Made by a program: the position numbers and the translations under genes. The notes beneath the pieces were generated by a model. That model was given only the letters and a program-made list of their open reading frames with translations, did not search any database and was not told where the DNA came from. Below are positions 26,246-34,435 of a stretch of DNA of 64,000 bases, in pieces. Positions within the stretch are counted from its first letter, which is position 1. Each line of letters starts with the position of its first letter. Source of the DNA: Marisalimonas sp016777705 (GTDB lineage: Bacteria; Pseudomonadota; Alphaproteobacteria; Puniceispirillales; Marisalimonadaceae); contig NZ_CP159808.1 in NCBI RefSeq assembly GCF_047717795.1, forward strand, positions 1,116,001-1,180,000, given 5' to 3'.

Positions 26246-27061
26246 TTGAAAATTGCTTGCTTACAAACTGAACCTAAAAGATCTATTAAAGAAGCTCTTG
26301 ACGAAGCCTTGGATTTAGCATCCTTGGCAAAAAATGAGGATGTAAATTTTTTATTTTTACCAGAATACTGCGGCGGTATCAGTTCAAACGGTAAATTATA
26401 TACTCCTCCTTCAGATAAAGAAAATAAACATTTATTTCTTCAAGAGTTGAGGCATTTTTGTAAAAAAAATTCTGTTTGGTGTTTGATTGGTTCAATTGCT
26501 ATTAAATTAGACAATGATAAAATCGTAAATCGAAGTTTTCTATTAAATAATAATGGTGAAGTAGTAAGTAAATACGACAAAATTCATATGTTTGATATAT
26601 TTGTTAATGGTGAAGAGCATTATGAAAGTAAAACAATAGATTCTGGTAATGAAGGGGTTTTAGTTAAAACAGATTATTGTAAAATCGGACTTAGTATCTG
26701 TTATGACATAAGGTTTCCAAATTTATATAGAAAGCTTGCTCAAAAAGGTGCTGAAGTTATAGCTATTCCAGCTGCATTTACTAAAACCACAGGTATAGCT
26801 CATTGGCATGTTTTGAATAGGGCGAGAGCAATTGAAAATGTTGCTTTTGTAGTTTCACCATGTGCAGCAGGTAAAATTCCCGGAGGTGGAGAAAGTTATG
26901 GTCATAGTTTGATAATAAATCCTTGGGGTGAAATTATAAAAGATGGTGGAGAAAATAGAGGTCTTATAACTACTTCGATTGACGTAAGTATTGTGGAGAA
27001 ATACAGAAATCAGATTCCAAGTCTACAGCACGACAAAAAATTTATAATTAAAGAGTTTTAG
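26246..27061 (+). CDS. Carbon-nitrogen hydrolase (nitrilase superfamily, Nit1-like)
   Basis: The 271-residue amidase has the Glu-Lys-Cys triad of the superfamily: Glu in FLPEYCGG (about residue 40), Lys in YDKIHMFD (about 112) and Cys in GLSICYDIRFP (about 151). The order and the KIHMFD segment resemble Nit1-type deaminated-glutathione amidases, which repair a transamination by-product. It starts with TTG behind AAAGGA. It shares the strand with coxD and coxE and may be their third gene, though a functional link is not established. Confidence 0.85.
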   Translation: MKIACLQTEPKRSIKEALDEALDLASLAKNEDVNFLFLPEYCGGISSNGKLYTPPSDKENKHLFLQELRHFCKKNSVWCLIGSIAIKLDNDKIVNRSFLLNNNGEVVSKYDKIHMFDIFVNGEEHYESKTIDSGNEGVLVKTDYCKIGLSICYDIRFPNLYRKLAQKGAEVIAIPAAFTKTTGIAHWHVLNRARAIENVAFVVSPCAAGKIPGGGESYGHSLIINPWGEIIKDGGENRGLITTSIDVSIVEKYRNQIPSLQHDKKFIIKEF

Positions 27062-27373
27062 TTTAATATTTATCAAAATATTATTTAAATATAAGCAAAT
27101 ACTCCGACACATTGCATTTTCCAAAAATGTAAAAAATCAAAAAAATATCCAATTTTCAGTTAATTTATCTCCATCTCTTCTATACATTGGTAAGTGTGTT
27201 TTAGATTAGGGAATTTTTACCACTAGGCAGTACAAGATATACCATTATGTTTTTTTACTGTGGCTATTATAATTTATATCTAAAAGACAGGTTAAATTGT
27301 TTAACAAGACACTTTTTTACCTGTAAACCTAGCTTTATGCTTCTTTGGTTTCTTCGCATTCTTAACAGCTAAA
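27062..27373. other. Intergenic region with an imperfect direct repeat
   Basis: The 312 bases between the nitrilase and tctA hold no convincing gene or strong terminator. On the minus strand, 27311-27337 and 27381-27407 are imperfect copies spaced 70 bases apart; in different frames they would read KARFTGKK and KSRFSSKK, and the right-hand copy is the end of tctA. This may be a small duplication of the tctA tail. Otherwise nothing is seen. Confidence 0.4.
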
Positions 27374-28876
27374 TTAAAAAGGTTTTTTACTGCTAAACCT
27401 AGACTTGATTGAAGGCAATATTATCATTAATAAAGATATAATTAACATAATTAACGTCATTGGCCTTTCCCAAATAAAACCAATCCCATCATACAATTGT
27501 GTAGATCTAGAAAAATTATCTTCTAACATTGGACCTAAAATAAAACCTATCAATAATGGCGCAAGAGGGTAAGATGCAAATCTTAAAATTGTTGCTATAA
27601 CCCCAAAAATTATTAATATCAGTAACTCAGTAGAATTGTTTTGGCCAATATATGCTCCCATTAATGTAAAAAATAAGATAAATGGAATTAAGTAAGTTCT
27701 TGGTATTGTTAAAATTTTTGCAATATATGGAATCAAAGGCAAATTTAAAGCTAATAGTATCAAATTTCCAATATACATAGATATTATAACTGACCAAAAA
27801 ACGTCTGGCTGATCTATCATTAAACGTGGCCCTGGTGAAACATTTAGCGCTATTAAAGCACCTAACAAAATTGCTGTTGTGCCTGAGCCAGGAATACCTA
27901 ATGTTAATAATGGAACAAATGATCCAGTACAGGCTGCATTATTAGCACTCTCAGGAGCAGCCAACCCTTTTATTGACCCTTTACCAAACATTTTCTTATC
28001 TTCATTTGATGCTATATTTCTTTCAACGGCATATCCTAAAAAAGAAGCAATTGTTGCCCCAGCTCCTGGCATAACTCCAATTAAAAAACCTTGAATAGAT
28101 TGTCTCGATATAACAGGAAATATTTCTTTAAATTCTTTTTTTGTTATTCGTAAATCTTTTATTTCAGAATCTTTATTTTTTTTGGTTTCTGAACGGCTAG
28201 GATCTAACACTAAGAATAATGTTTCTGGTATAGCAAACATTGCCATCGCAATTGTAATAAAACCTATGCCCGACTGAAGGTCCATTATTCCCATTGTGAA
28301 ACGAGGCATGTTAAATTGCGCTCCTTCTCCAATAGTTGCTAATATTAAACCTGTAACAGTCATTAGTAATGCCTTTGTCACTTGTCCCTTTCCTGCGAAT
28401 GCAGCTATTGCAGATAGGCCAACTATCATCAAAGCAAAATACTCTGCTGAATGAAATAAAAGAGCAAAAGAGGCTAAAGTTGGTGCAAAAAAAACTAATA
28501 AAATTGCTCCTACAGTTCCACCAAAAAAGGAAGATATAGCAGCAATAGTTAACGCTTTCCCCGCTTTACCTTTTCTTGCTAATGGATAACCATCAAAACT
28601 AGTAGCAACAGTAGATGCCACTCCGGGCGCATTTATCAAAATGCTAGAAGTAGACCCTCCAAAAACAGCGCCATAATATACCCCTGCCAATAAAATTAGA
28701 GCAGTTGATGGATCACCTATAGATATAGCTATGGGTATCATAATTGCTATAATTGACATTGGACCTAATCCAGGCAACATACCAATAAATGTTCCTATAA
28801 TACAGCCTCCAATAACCATAAATAAATTTTTGATAGAAAATGCTGTCTCTAATCCAATTAAAAAACCATCTAACAT
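27374..28876 (-). CDS. tctA: Tripartite tricarboxylate transporter, large permease TctA
   Basis: The 500-residue permease has about twelve membrane segments and the TctA signature NAPGVASTVATSFDGYPLARKGKAG near residues 82-106, split here by convention into substrate and coupling motifs. A second inverted-repeat motif GIPGSGTTAILLGALI near residue 326 is also typical. It imports a carboxylate with the small subunit TctB and the binding protein TctC. It abuts tctB with no gap, so the two are translated together. Its tail is described in the intergenic entry. Confidence 0.92.
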   Translation of the reverse strand: MLDGFLIGLETAFSIKNLFMVIGGCIIGTFIGMLPGLGPMSIIAIMIPIAISIGDPSTALILLAGVYYGAVFGGSTSSILINAPGVASTVATSFDGYPLARKGKAGKALTIAAISSFFGGTVGAILLVFFAPTLASFALLFHSAEYFALMIVGLSAIAAFAGKGQVTKALLMTVTGLILATIGEGAQFNMPRFTMGIMDLQSGIGFITIAMAMFAIPETLFLVLDPSRSETKKNKDSEIKDLRITKKEFKEIFPVISRQSIQGFLIGVMPGAGATIASFLGYAVERNIASNEDKKMFGKGSIKGLAAPESANNAACTGSFVPLLTLGIPGSGTTAILLGALIALNVSPGPRLMIDQPDVFWSVIISMYIGNLILLALNLPLIPYIAKILTIPRTYLIPFILFFTLMGAYIGQNNSTELLILIIFGVIATILRFASYPLAPLLIGFILGPMLEDNFSRSTQLYDGIGFIWERPMTLIMLIISLLMIILPSIKSRFSSKKPF

Positions 28877-29368
28877 TTAAATAAAAACCTTTAAAAATAA
28901 TGGATAAGGATTCATATAAATTCCTAGTACTTCATTTACTAGATACCAAATGCTTATTGTTGATATAAGAATAATAATTAAACATTTAACAAAGTTTCTT
29001 TCTCCAAGCAAAAAACTACTTAATGATAAAAAGAGAAAGGAAGAGAAAATGAAGCCCAAATACCTTAAATTCAAAGCATATAAAACCATTCCTAGTATTA
29101 ATAAAATTACTTTAAAATAACTATGATTAGTAACTTTTTTATAATCTAAATTTTCAGAAGTGTTAACTTCATTTATTTCAATATTAAGTAAAATTAATAT
29201 TGAAATAAAAAAACCAAAGGCAGCCAAAATTTTAGGAAATGTGGATGGCCAAACTGGATTTCTTTTAAGTATTGGTGGCAGTAATTCATCCATCGTAAAG
29301 AATGCTTCATAACCATATAGAATGAAAATCAAACATAAAATTAATGCAATATATTTTTCTAATTTCAT
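28877..29368 (-). CDS. tctB: Tripartite tricarboxylate transporter, small permease TctB
   Basis: This 163-residue protein has four predicted membrane segments (about 7-25, 45-60, 90-108 and 115-150) and the TctB pattern KRNPVWPSTFPKILA after the first. ATG 29368 is preferred over TTG 29380, because GGGG lies about eight bases upstream of the ATG. The gene starts after a 58-base gap that holds two overlapping hairpins and ends at the tctA start. Confidence 0.88.
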   Translation of the reverse strand: MKLEKYIALILCLIFILYGYEAFFTMDELLPPILKRNPVWPSTFPKILAAFGFFISILILLNIEINEVNTSENLDYKKVTNHSYFKVILLILGMVLYALNLRYLGFIFSSFLFLSLSSFLLGERNFVKCLIIILISTISIWYLVNEVLGIYMNPYPLFLKVFI

Positions 29369-29384
29369 TTTAAACCCCAAATGA

Positions 29385-29424
29385 ATCTATCCAGAAGATA
29401 CCTCCTGGATAGATGAGGAGGTAT
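29385..29424 (-). promoter_or_regulatory. Two mutually exclusive hairpins between tctC and tctB
   Basis: On the minus strand ATACCTCCT (29424-29416) pairs with AGGAGGTAT (29406-29398). ATCTATCCAG (29414-29405) pairs with CTGGATAGAT (29394-29385). The arms overlap, so only one hairpin can form at a time. The first one hides a perfect AGGAGGT. Such structures after a binding-protein gene can protect its mRNA or lower expression of the permease genes. Confidence 0.7.
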
Positions 29425-29426
29425 TT

Positions 29427-30419
29427 TTATAAAAAACCTAATTTTTTCATTAATGTACTCATTTCATTTTCTTGTTTTGCAAGAAAGGTTTTGAATTTAT
29501 CACCTGGGTTATGGATGTTTTCCCAACCATTTCTAGATCTAACTGCTTCCCACTCAGGAGTATCATACATTTTTTTAATAGCTTTTTTGTAAGCTTCAAG
29601 TTTGTCATTTGGCAGACCTGGTGCAGCAAAAAAACCTCTCCAATTAACAAAGTAAGTGTCTATTCCTTGTTCTTTCATAGTTTTAGCATTATTAAAAGCG
29701 CTTACTCTTTTATCAGAAGTAACACCAATAATATTTACTTCACCTGCTTTAGCCATTGCAACAGCTTCAGAAAATCCAGTAGATAAAGCTTTAATTTCCC
29801 CAGATAACAAACCTGCCATGGCTTTTCCACCAGCATCATATGCTATATATTTAACATCATTAGGATTTGCTCCTGCTGCTTGCATTACCATTGCAGCCAC
29901 TAGGTGGTCCATACCACCTGGAACAGAACCACCTCCAATGGCAACCTTTGAAGGATTAGCTTTATATGCAGAAACTAGACCTTTCATGTCTTTTATATCA
30001 GACTTAGTTGGCACTACTAATGCAGCATAGTCACCTATAGTTCCAGAGACTAATGTTAAATCACGAAAATTATGAGGAAACACTTTAGTTAATGATCTAA
30101 GAACTATTGGTGTAGAATTAACCATTAAAGTTCCATGGTTACTTTTTGCATTTTCAATCAGATAGCCAATAGCTTTTCCACCACCACCACCTGACATATT
30201 TTCATAAGTTGCTTTACCAACTAATCCTGATTTAGTTAGGGCTTCACCGGTACCACGCGCGGTACCATCCCATCCACCACCAGCACCACCAGGTATAAGG
30301 AAGTGTATTTTATCTAATACCTTATGACCATCTGCAAGAGATATAGTTGAAAACAAAGAAACACTTGTAGTTACAATTAAAGCGCTTAATGTATTCAGAG
30401 TTAATTTATATAAATTCAT
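29427..30419 (-). CDS. tctC: Tripartite tricarboxylate transporter substrate-binding protein TctC
   Basis: The 330-residue periplasmic protein begins with a signal peptide (cleaved near SLADG, residue 30). The Bug/TctC pattern is clear: IHFLIPGGAGGGWDGTARG at residues about 37-55, the carboxylate loops GGSVPGGMDHL near 150 and YDAGGKAMAGLLSGE near 181. It captures a carboxylate for TctAB. It is the first gene of tctCBA and is divergent from the TctDE-like regulators. A GGAGAAC ribosome binding site precedes the ATG. Confidence 0.92.
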   Translation of the reverse strand: MNLYKLTLNTLSALIVTTSVSLFSTISLADGHKVLDKIHFLIPGGAGGGWDGTARGTGEALTKSGLVGKATYENMSGGGGGKAIGYLIENAKSNHGTLMVNSTPIVLRSLTKVFPHNFRDLTLVSGTIGDYAALVVPTKSDIKDMKGLVSAYKANPSKVAIGGGSVPGGMDHLVAAMVMQAAGANPNDVKYIAYDAGGKAMAGLLSGEIKALSTGFSEAVAMAKAGEVNIIGVTSDKRVSAFNNAKTMKEQGIDTYFVNWRGFFAAPGLPNDKLEAYKKAIKKMYDTPEWEAVRSRNGWENIHNPGDKFKTFLAKQENEMSTLMKKLGFL

Positions 30420-30508
30420 TTTGTTCTCCCAAATTTTATTAAACTTATATGATCTTTACATTTTTATTAAATATCATTAACCTTTCATGAAGCTTACACG
30501 AGTGAGAA

Positions 30509-31177
30509 ATGAAAACATTAATTATTGAAGACACAAAAAAACTTGCCGACACTCTTCAAAATTTTTTCAGTATGAACGGAAATAATGCAGATATTTCTTA
30601 TAATCTAGAAGATGCTTACCATTATGTAGAAATAACTCACTATGATATAATATTGTTAGATATTATGCTTCCTGATGGTGATGGACGTAATTTTTTACAG
30701 AAATTACGAAAAAAAAATAATTTAACACCTATTATTGTCATGACTGCTAAATTTGAAATTTCTGATAAAGTTGATATTTTAGATTTAGGTGCTGATGACT
30801 ACATCATTAAACCATTTGAATTTATTGAATTGGAAGCTAGATGCAGAGCCGTATTAAGAAGAAAAAACAACAATCATCAACAATCTTTGGCATTTGGTAA
30901 TGTTAATCTTTTTCCACAAACTGCAACTATAGAAATTAATGGTCATGCTCAATCTTTAAGAAATAGAGAATTACGATTATTAGAAATTTTTTTTAATTCA
31001 CCAAATATCATTTTTTCAAAAAATCAAATAACTGATAGAATTTTTTCTATATCTGACATCGTATCTGAAAATGCAATCGAAGTTTATGTGGCACGCTTAA
31101 GAAAAAAAATTGAAAAAAGTAATATTATTTTAGAAACCATGAGAGGAATTGGCTATAAACTTACTACAAAAAATTAA
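30509..31177 (+). CDS. tctD: OmpR-family response regulator, TctD-like
   Basis: This 222-residue regulator has a receiver domain with the phosphate-accepting Asp51 in LLDIMLPDGDG, the conserved Lys in IIKPFEF near residue 103, and a winged-helix DNA-binding domain (about 125-220) ending GIGYKLTTK. It is divergent from tctCBA, which it probably activates when the kinase senses the carboxylate. The kinase gene overlaps its end by 29 bases. The symbol is by context and architecture. Confidence 0.88.
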   Translation: MKTLIIEDTKKLADTLQNFFSMNGNNADISYNLEDAYHYVEITHYDIILLDIMLPDGDGRNFLQKLRKKNNLTPIIVMTAKFEISDKVDILDLGADDYIIKPFEFIELEARCRAVLRRKNNNHQQSLAFGNVNLFPQTATIEINGHAQSLRNRELRLLEIFFNSPNIIFSKNQITDRIFSISDIVSENAIEVYVARLRKKIEKSNIILETMRGIGYKLTTKN

Positions 31178-32546
31178 CTTTCCAAACCTCTCAATCAAGC
31201 AACGCTTAGTTCTCCAATTAGGTATAGTGACTATTTTAATTGCTTTCAGTTTATTTTTTTTAATAAAAAATATAACAAATCAAGTAATGACAACTACTCA
31301 AGATAGACTTTTAACTGCTTCTTTAAACTCTATAATTGATAAATTTTATACTTCAAACAAAGATATTAGCTTAGATTTACCTTATGATACATTTTCATTA
31401 TTAGGAGCTATAAGTGAAGATAAATTATTTTATAAAATTGATTATAATGATAAATTTTTAACTGGTTATCAAAAATTTCCAATGGTTTTAAAATATGGTA
31501 ATTTAAGAAAACCAATATTTTATAATTTAATATTTGAAAATGAAAAAATTAGAGTTGCGGCAATAAAACACTCTATTTATGTTAATGGTAAAAAAAACTT
31601 ACTATTCATACAAATTGGACAAACATTAAACTTTCAATCAAGTATCTCAAGTCAAATTACAAATAATTTATTACTCATTATTCTAATTTTCATGGTTTTA
31701 TCTATTATTTTAGTTTTATTGGCTACTCGCATAGCATTACAACCAATAACATTACTAGCTAATGATTTAAATAAAAGAAAACCAAACGATCTAACGCTTG
31801 TTAAAAATAATGTACCAATAGAATTAGCACCTCTTATTTTATCTTTAAACTCTTTTGTAAAAAAATTTAGAGGTGTTTTGAGAACAACTGAAACTTTTGT
31901 TGCTGAAGCAGCGCATCATATAAGAACACCTTTAGCTATAGTAAAGTCAGAAAGTGAAATTGCATTTTTAAAATCAAAAACAAAGAGTAATAGAGCGCAT
32001 TTAAGAAATATAATTAGATCAATTGATGAGACCAATCGTTACACAACTCAATTATTAGACAATGCCATGGTTTTGTACAGATTAGAAAAACTCGAAAAAG
32101 AAAACTTTTCAATTACAAAATCTTTAGTCCATTTAATAAATGTATTTAAACCCGCGGCTGAACTAAAAGATATTAACTTTAGTACAACCTTTAATTTTAA
32201 AAGTAAATTTATAGTTACAGATAAACTTTTATTTGAAACAGCCATAAGAAATTTAATTGATAATTCAATCAAATATGCTCCAATAGAAACCAATATCAAT
32301 TTGGATTACAAATTTTTTAATAATGTCCATGAAATAAAAATCAACAATCAGATTAATAAAAAGTTAAATACTTCAAAATCTACACTTTTTAAAAGATTTT
32401 ATAGAGGTCAAAATTCCAAAAATATTGTTGGTTCTGGACTAGGCTTAAGCTTAGTTAATGAGATCATTTTAGGGTTAAATGGACAATTTAAAATATTAAA
32501 ATATAAGGAGAAAGAATTTTGTATTTCAGTTCAATTTTTTTGCTAA
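31149..32546 (+). CDS. tctE: Sensor histidine kinase, TctE-like
   Basis: The 465-residue kinase has two membrane helices (about 20-40 and 172-193) around a periplasmic sensor of about 130 residues. The sensor begins DRLLTASLNSIIDKF and contains LDLPYDTFSLL, both close to TctE proteins. The phosphorylated His256 sits in EAAHHIRTPL. The ATPase domain shows NLIDNSIKYAP and GSGLGLSLV. The start is TTG 31149, inside the regulator gene, and its end overlaps a binding-protein gene by 28 bases. This three-gene coupling suggests one regulatory unit. Confidence 0.88.
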   Translation: MAINLLQKINFPNLSIKQRLVLQLGIVTILIAFSLFFLIKNITNQVMTTTQDRLLTASLNSIIDKFYTSNKDISLDLPYDTFSLLGAISEDKLFYKIDYNDKFLTGYQKFPMVLKYGNLRKPIFYNLIFENEKIRVAAIKHSIYVNGKKNLLFIQIGQTLNFQSSISSQITNNLLLIILIFMVLSIILVLLATRIALQPITLLANDLNKRKPNDLTLVKNNVPIELAPLILSLNSFVKKFRGVLRTTETFVAEAAHHIRTPLAIVKSESEIAFLKSKTKSNRAHLRNIIRSIDETNRYTTQLLDNAMVLYRLEKLEKENFSITKSLVHLINVFKPAAELKDINFSTTFNFKSKFIVTDKLLFETAIRNLIDNSIKYAPIETNINLDYKFFNNVHEIKINNQINKKLNTSKSTLFKRFYRGQNSKNIVGSGLGLSLVNEIILGLNGQFKILKYKEKEFCISVQFFC

Positions 32547-33541
32547 TATTTTTGATTACTTTTAAAGCAAATTCATTAGTTATTGAGACTATTAACGAAT
32601 ATGGAGCAAAAAAAAAATATCCAGATTTAAATATTCTATCTTCAACTGATGTAGAAGTTTTTGAACCTTTAATAAAGATGTTTGTAAAAAACAACAAGCA
32701 AATCAGAGTTCGTTATGTTACTGCATCAACAAGTGATATTTATAAAGAAATTAAAAACTCTAATAAGAGTAATTTTGATTTAGTGATTTCTTCTGCAATG
32801 GATCTTCAAATGAAATTAGCAAATGATGGATTTGCTATTGATATAGAAAATATTAAAAAATCACCAATACCAGAATGGAGCATGTGGCGAAAACAAATTG
32901 TTGGATTTTCGATAGAACCAATAGTAACGGTGATTTCAAAAGCTGATTTTAATATCAAAATACCTAAAACTAGAAGAGATTTAATATCTATATTAAGAAA
33001 TAATCCTAAAAAATTTTATAAAAAAATTATTACATATGACATTAACAAATCAGGTGCGGGTTTTCTTTTTGCTTCTCAAGACGAACGTCAATCTGAGAGC
33101 TTTTGGAGACTTGCTGAGGTGATGGGTAGCTTGAAAACAAGAGTAGTCTGTTGTTCAAGCAAAATGCTGGATGCTGTTAATTCACGAGAGAGCTATATAG
33201 CTTACAATATAATTGGTTCATATGCAGAACAAAGAGCAAGGAAGCACAAAAACTTAATTGTAGTTTACCCTTATGATTATACATTATTATTACTTAGATC
33301 TGCGATTATTCCCAAAAACTCAAAAAACTATGCAAACGCTAACATATTTCTTAAGTTTTTATTAAGCAAGCCCGGACAAAGAATTTTGGAACAAAAGGGA
33401 ATGTTATCTATTAAAAATAAAAAAATTTTTAAGAAGGGTAATATAAAATTAATAAGATTAGACACAGGGTTACTTGTATACTTAGATAAATTAAAAAGAG
33501 AAAGATTTTTGAGCGAATGGAATGAAGCTTTATTTCAATAA
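32519..33541 (+). CDS. Periplasmic substrate-binding protein linked to the TctE-like kinase
   Basis: The 340-residue protein starts with TTG 32519, eight bases after AGGAG, and has a signal peptide ending near residue 20. The two-lobed extracellular binding fold is recognised by LNILSSTDVEVFEPLIKMF near residue 36, FDLVISSAMDLQMKLANDG near 82 and FLKFLLSKPGQRILEQKG near 283, similar to iron- or anion-type ABC binding proteins. No ABC permease or ATPase is nearby. Its 28-base overlap with the kinase gene suggests it works as a periplasmic sensor partner, which is inference. Two adjacent Cys (VVCCSSK) near residue 204 are unusual. Confidence 0.78.
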   Translation: MYFSSIFLLIFLITFKANSLVIETINEYGAKKKYPDLNILSSTDVEVFEPLIKMFVKNNKQIRVRYVTASTSDIYKEIKNSNKSNFDLVISSAMDLQMKLANDGFAIDIENIKKSPIPEWSMWRKQIVGFSIEPIVTVISKADFNIKIPKTRRDLISILRNNPKKFYKKIITYDINKSGAGFLFASQDERQSESFWRLAEVMGSLKTRVVCCSSKMLDAVNSRESYIAYNIIGSYAEQRARKHKNLIVVYPYDYTLLLLRSAIIPKNSKNYANANIFLKFLLSKPGQRILEQKGMLSIKNKKIFKKGNIKLIRLDTGLLVYLDKLKRERFLSEWNEALFQ

Positions 33542-33785
33542 TATTAACATTAGTTAAAAAGACTATTTCTGATCTGTCATACTATTCAGTTTTCTTCTTA
33601 ATTTTTTTCAGTCTTATAAATTGATTTAAATGATTTATTAGTTGTAAAACTTTGAATCCAACTTTAAGCATCTTCTTTTGTGCTTTACCTGCTACTTTTT
33701 ATCTTTATTTTTTGACCAAATTCATTATTACTTTTATAAAGAATTATGAATTTATATATTATACAACTTGATTGGAAGATTTTAA

Positions 33786-34427
33786 TTGAAATATCAAGTA
33801 AACAAACCAGTTAAATTTAAAGATCATTTTTCTTTCTTTGAAGATCGTTCTGCATGGAATGGTGAGTATAGAAAAACCAAAAATGGATGTTTCCCATCCT
33901 TTTCCGGAAATTTTAGGCAAACAAATCTAAAAAGTTATAAAAATTATATCAAACCAGAAAGTAACTATGCCCAACAATACTGTTTTAGCGGTATATATAT
34001 GATATTTTTTACTAATCGAAAACTGTACTATGTTGGAATTGCCAGTGATAATATTCAAGATAGGCTAAGTAAACATATTGTTAAAGTTTTTGGAAGTTAT
34101 TTAGGACAAGGCATAAACCATACTAATGAAAGAGATAAGGGCTGGAGATCTATAGCTAAAGAAATATTAACGAAAAATACAAATTATAAACTTGATGATT
34201 GCTATATAGTTACTATCAATCCAATTGATAAAAATCTTATCGCGGAAGTTAGTTATAAAGATAAATTACAATACATTGAAAAAGAATTAAGTAACCAACA
34301 CCACAGAATGATAGAATTAATTATAAAATCAATAGATTACAATTCAACAAATAATGACTGGATTAGTTTTAATAAAAAAAACAAAGGGTTAGAGCATGAA
34401 TATCAATTATTACATTGGGGAAAATAG
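33786..34427 (+). CDS. GIY-YIG-like domain protein
   Basis: The 213-residue protein begins with TTG behind GGAAG. Its centre carries a GIY-YIG nuclease-like pattern: GIY at residues 69-71, YVG at 82-84, then Arg93 and His97 in DRLSKHI, with a possible catalytic Glu in YIEKELSN near 165-167. The spacing is looser than in UvrC or homing nucleases. The N-terminal 60 residues are aromatic and unlike known families. It may cut DNA or only keep the fold. It converges on the TPR-sigma gene with 8 bases between and lies in an island-like region beside tRNA-Lys. Confidence 0.6.
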   Translation: MKYQVNKPVKFKDHFSFFEDRSAWNGEYRKTKNGCFPSFSGNFRQTNLKSYKNYIKPESNYAQQYCFSGIYMIFFTNRKLYYVGIASDNIQDRLSKHIVKVFGSYLGQGINHTNERDKGWRSIAKEILTKNTNYKLDDCYIVTINPIDKNLIAEVSYKDKLQYIEKELSNQHHRMIELIIKSIDYNSTNNDWISFNKKNKGLEHEYQLLHWGK

Positions 34428-34435
34428 AGCAACTA

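Noticed and set aside
33582..33671. 29-residue minus-strand frame in the gap before the GIY-YIG gene
   Set aside because: Basic and gene-like in composition, but very short, without a binding site and with upstream stops.
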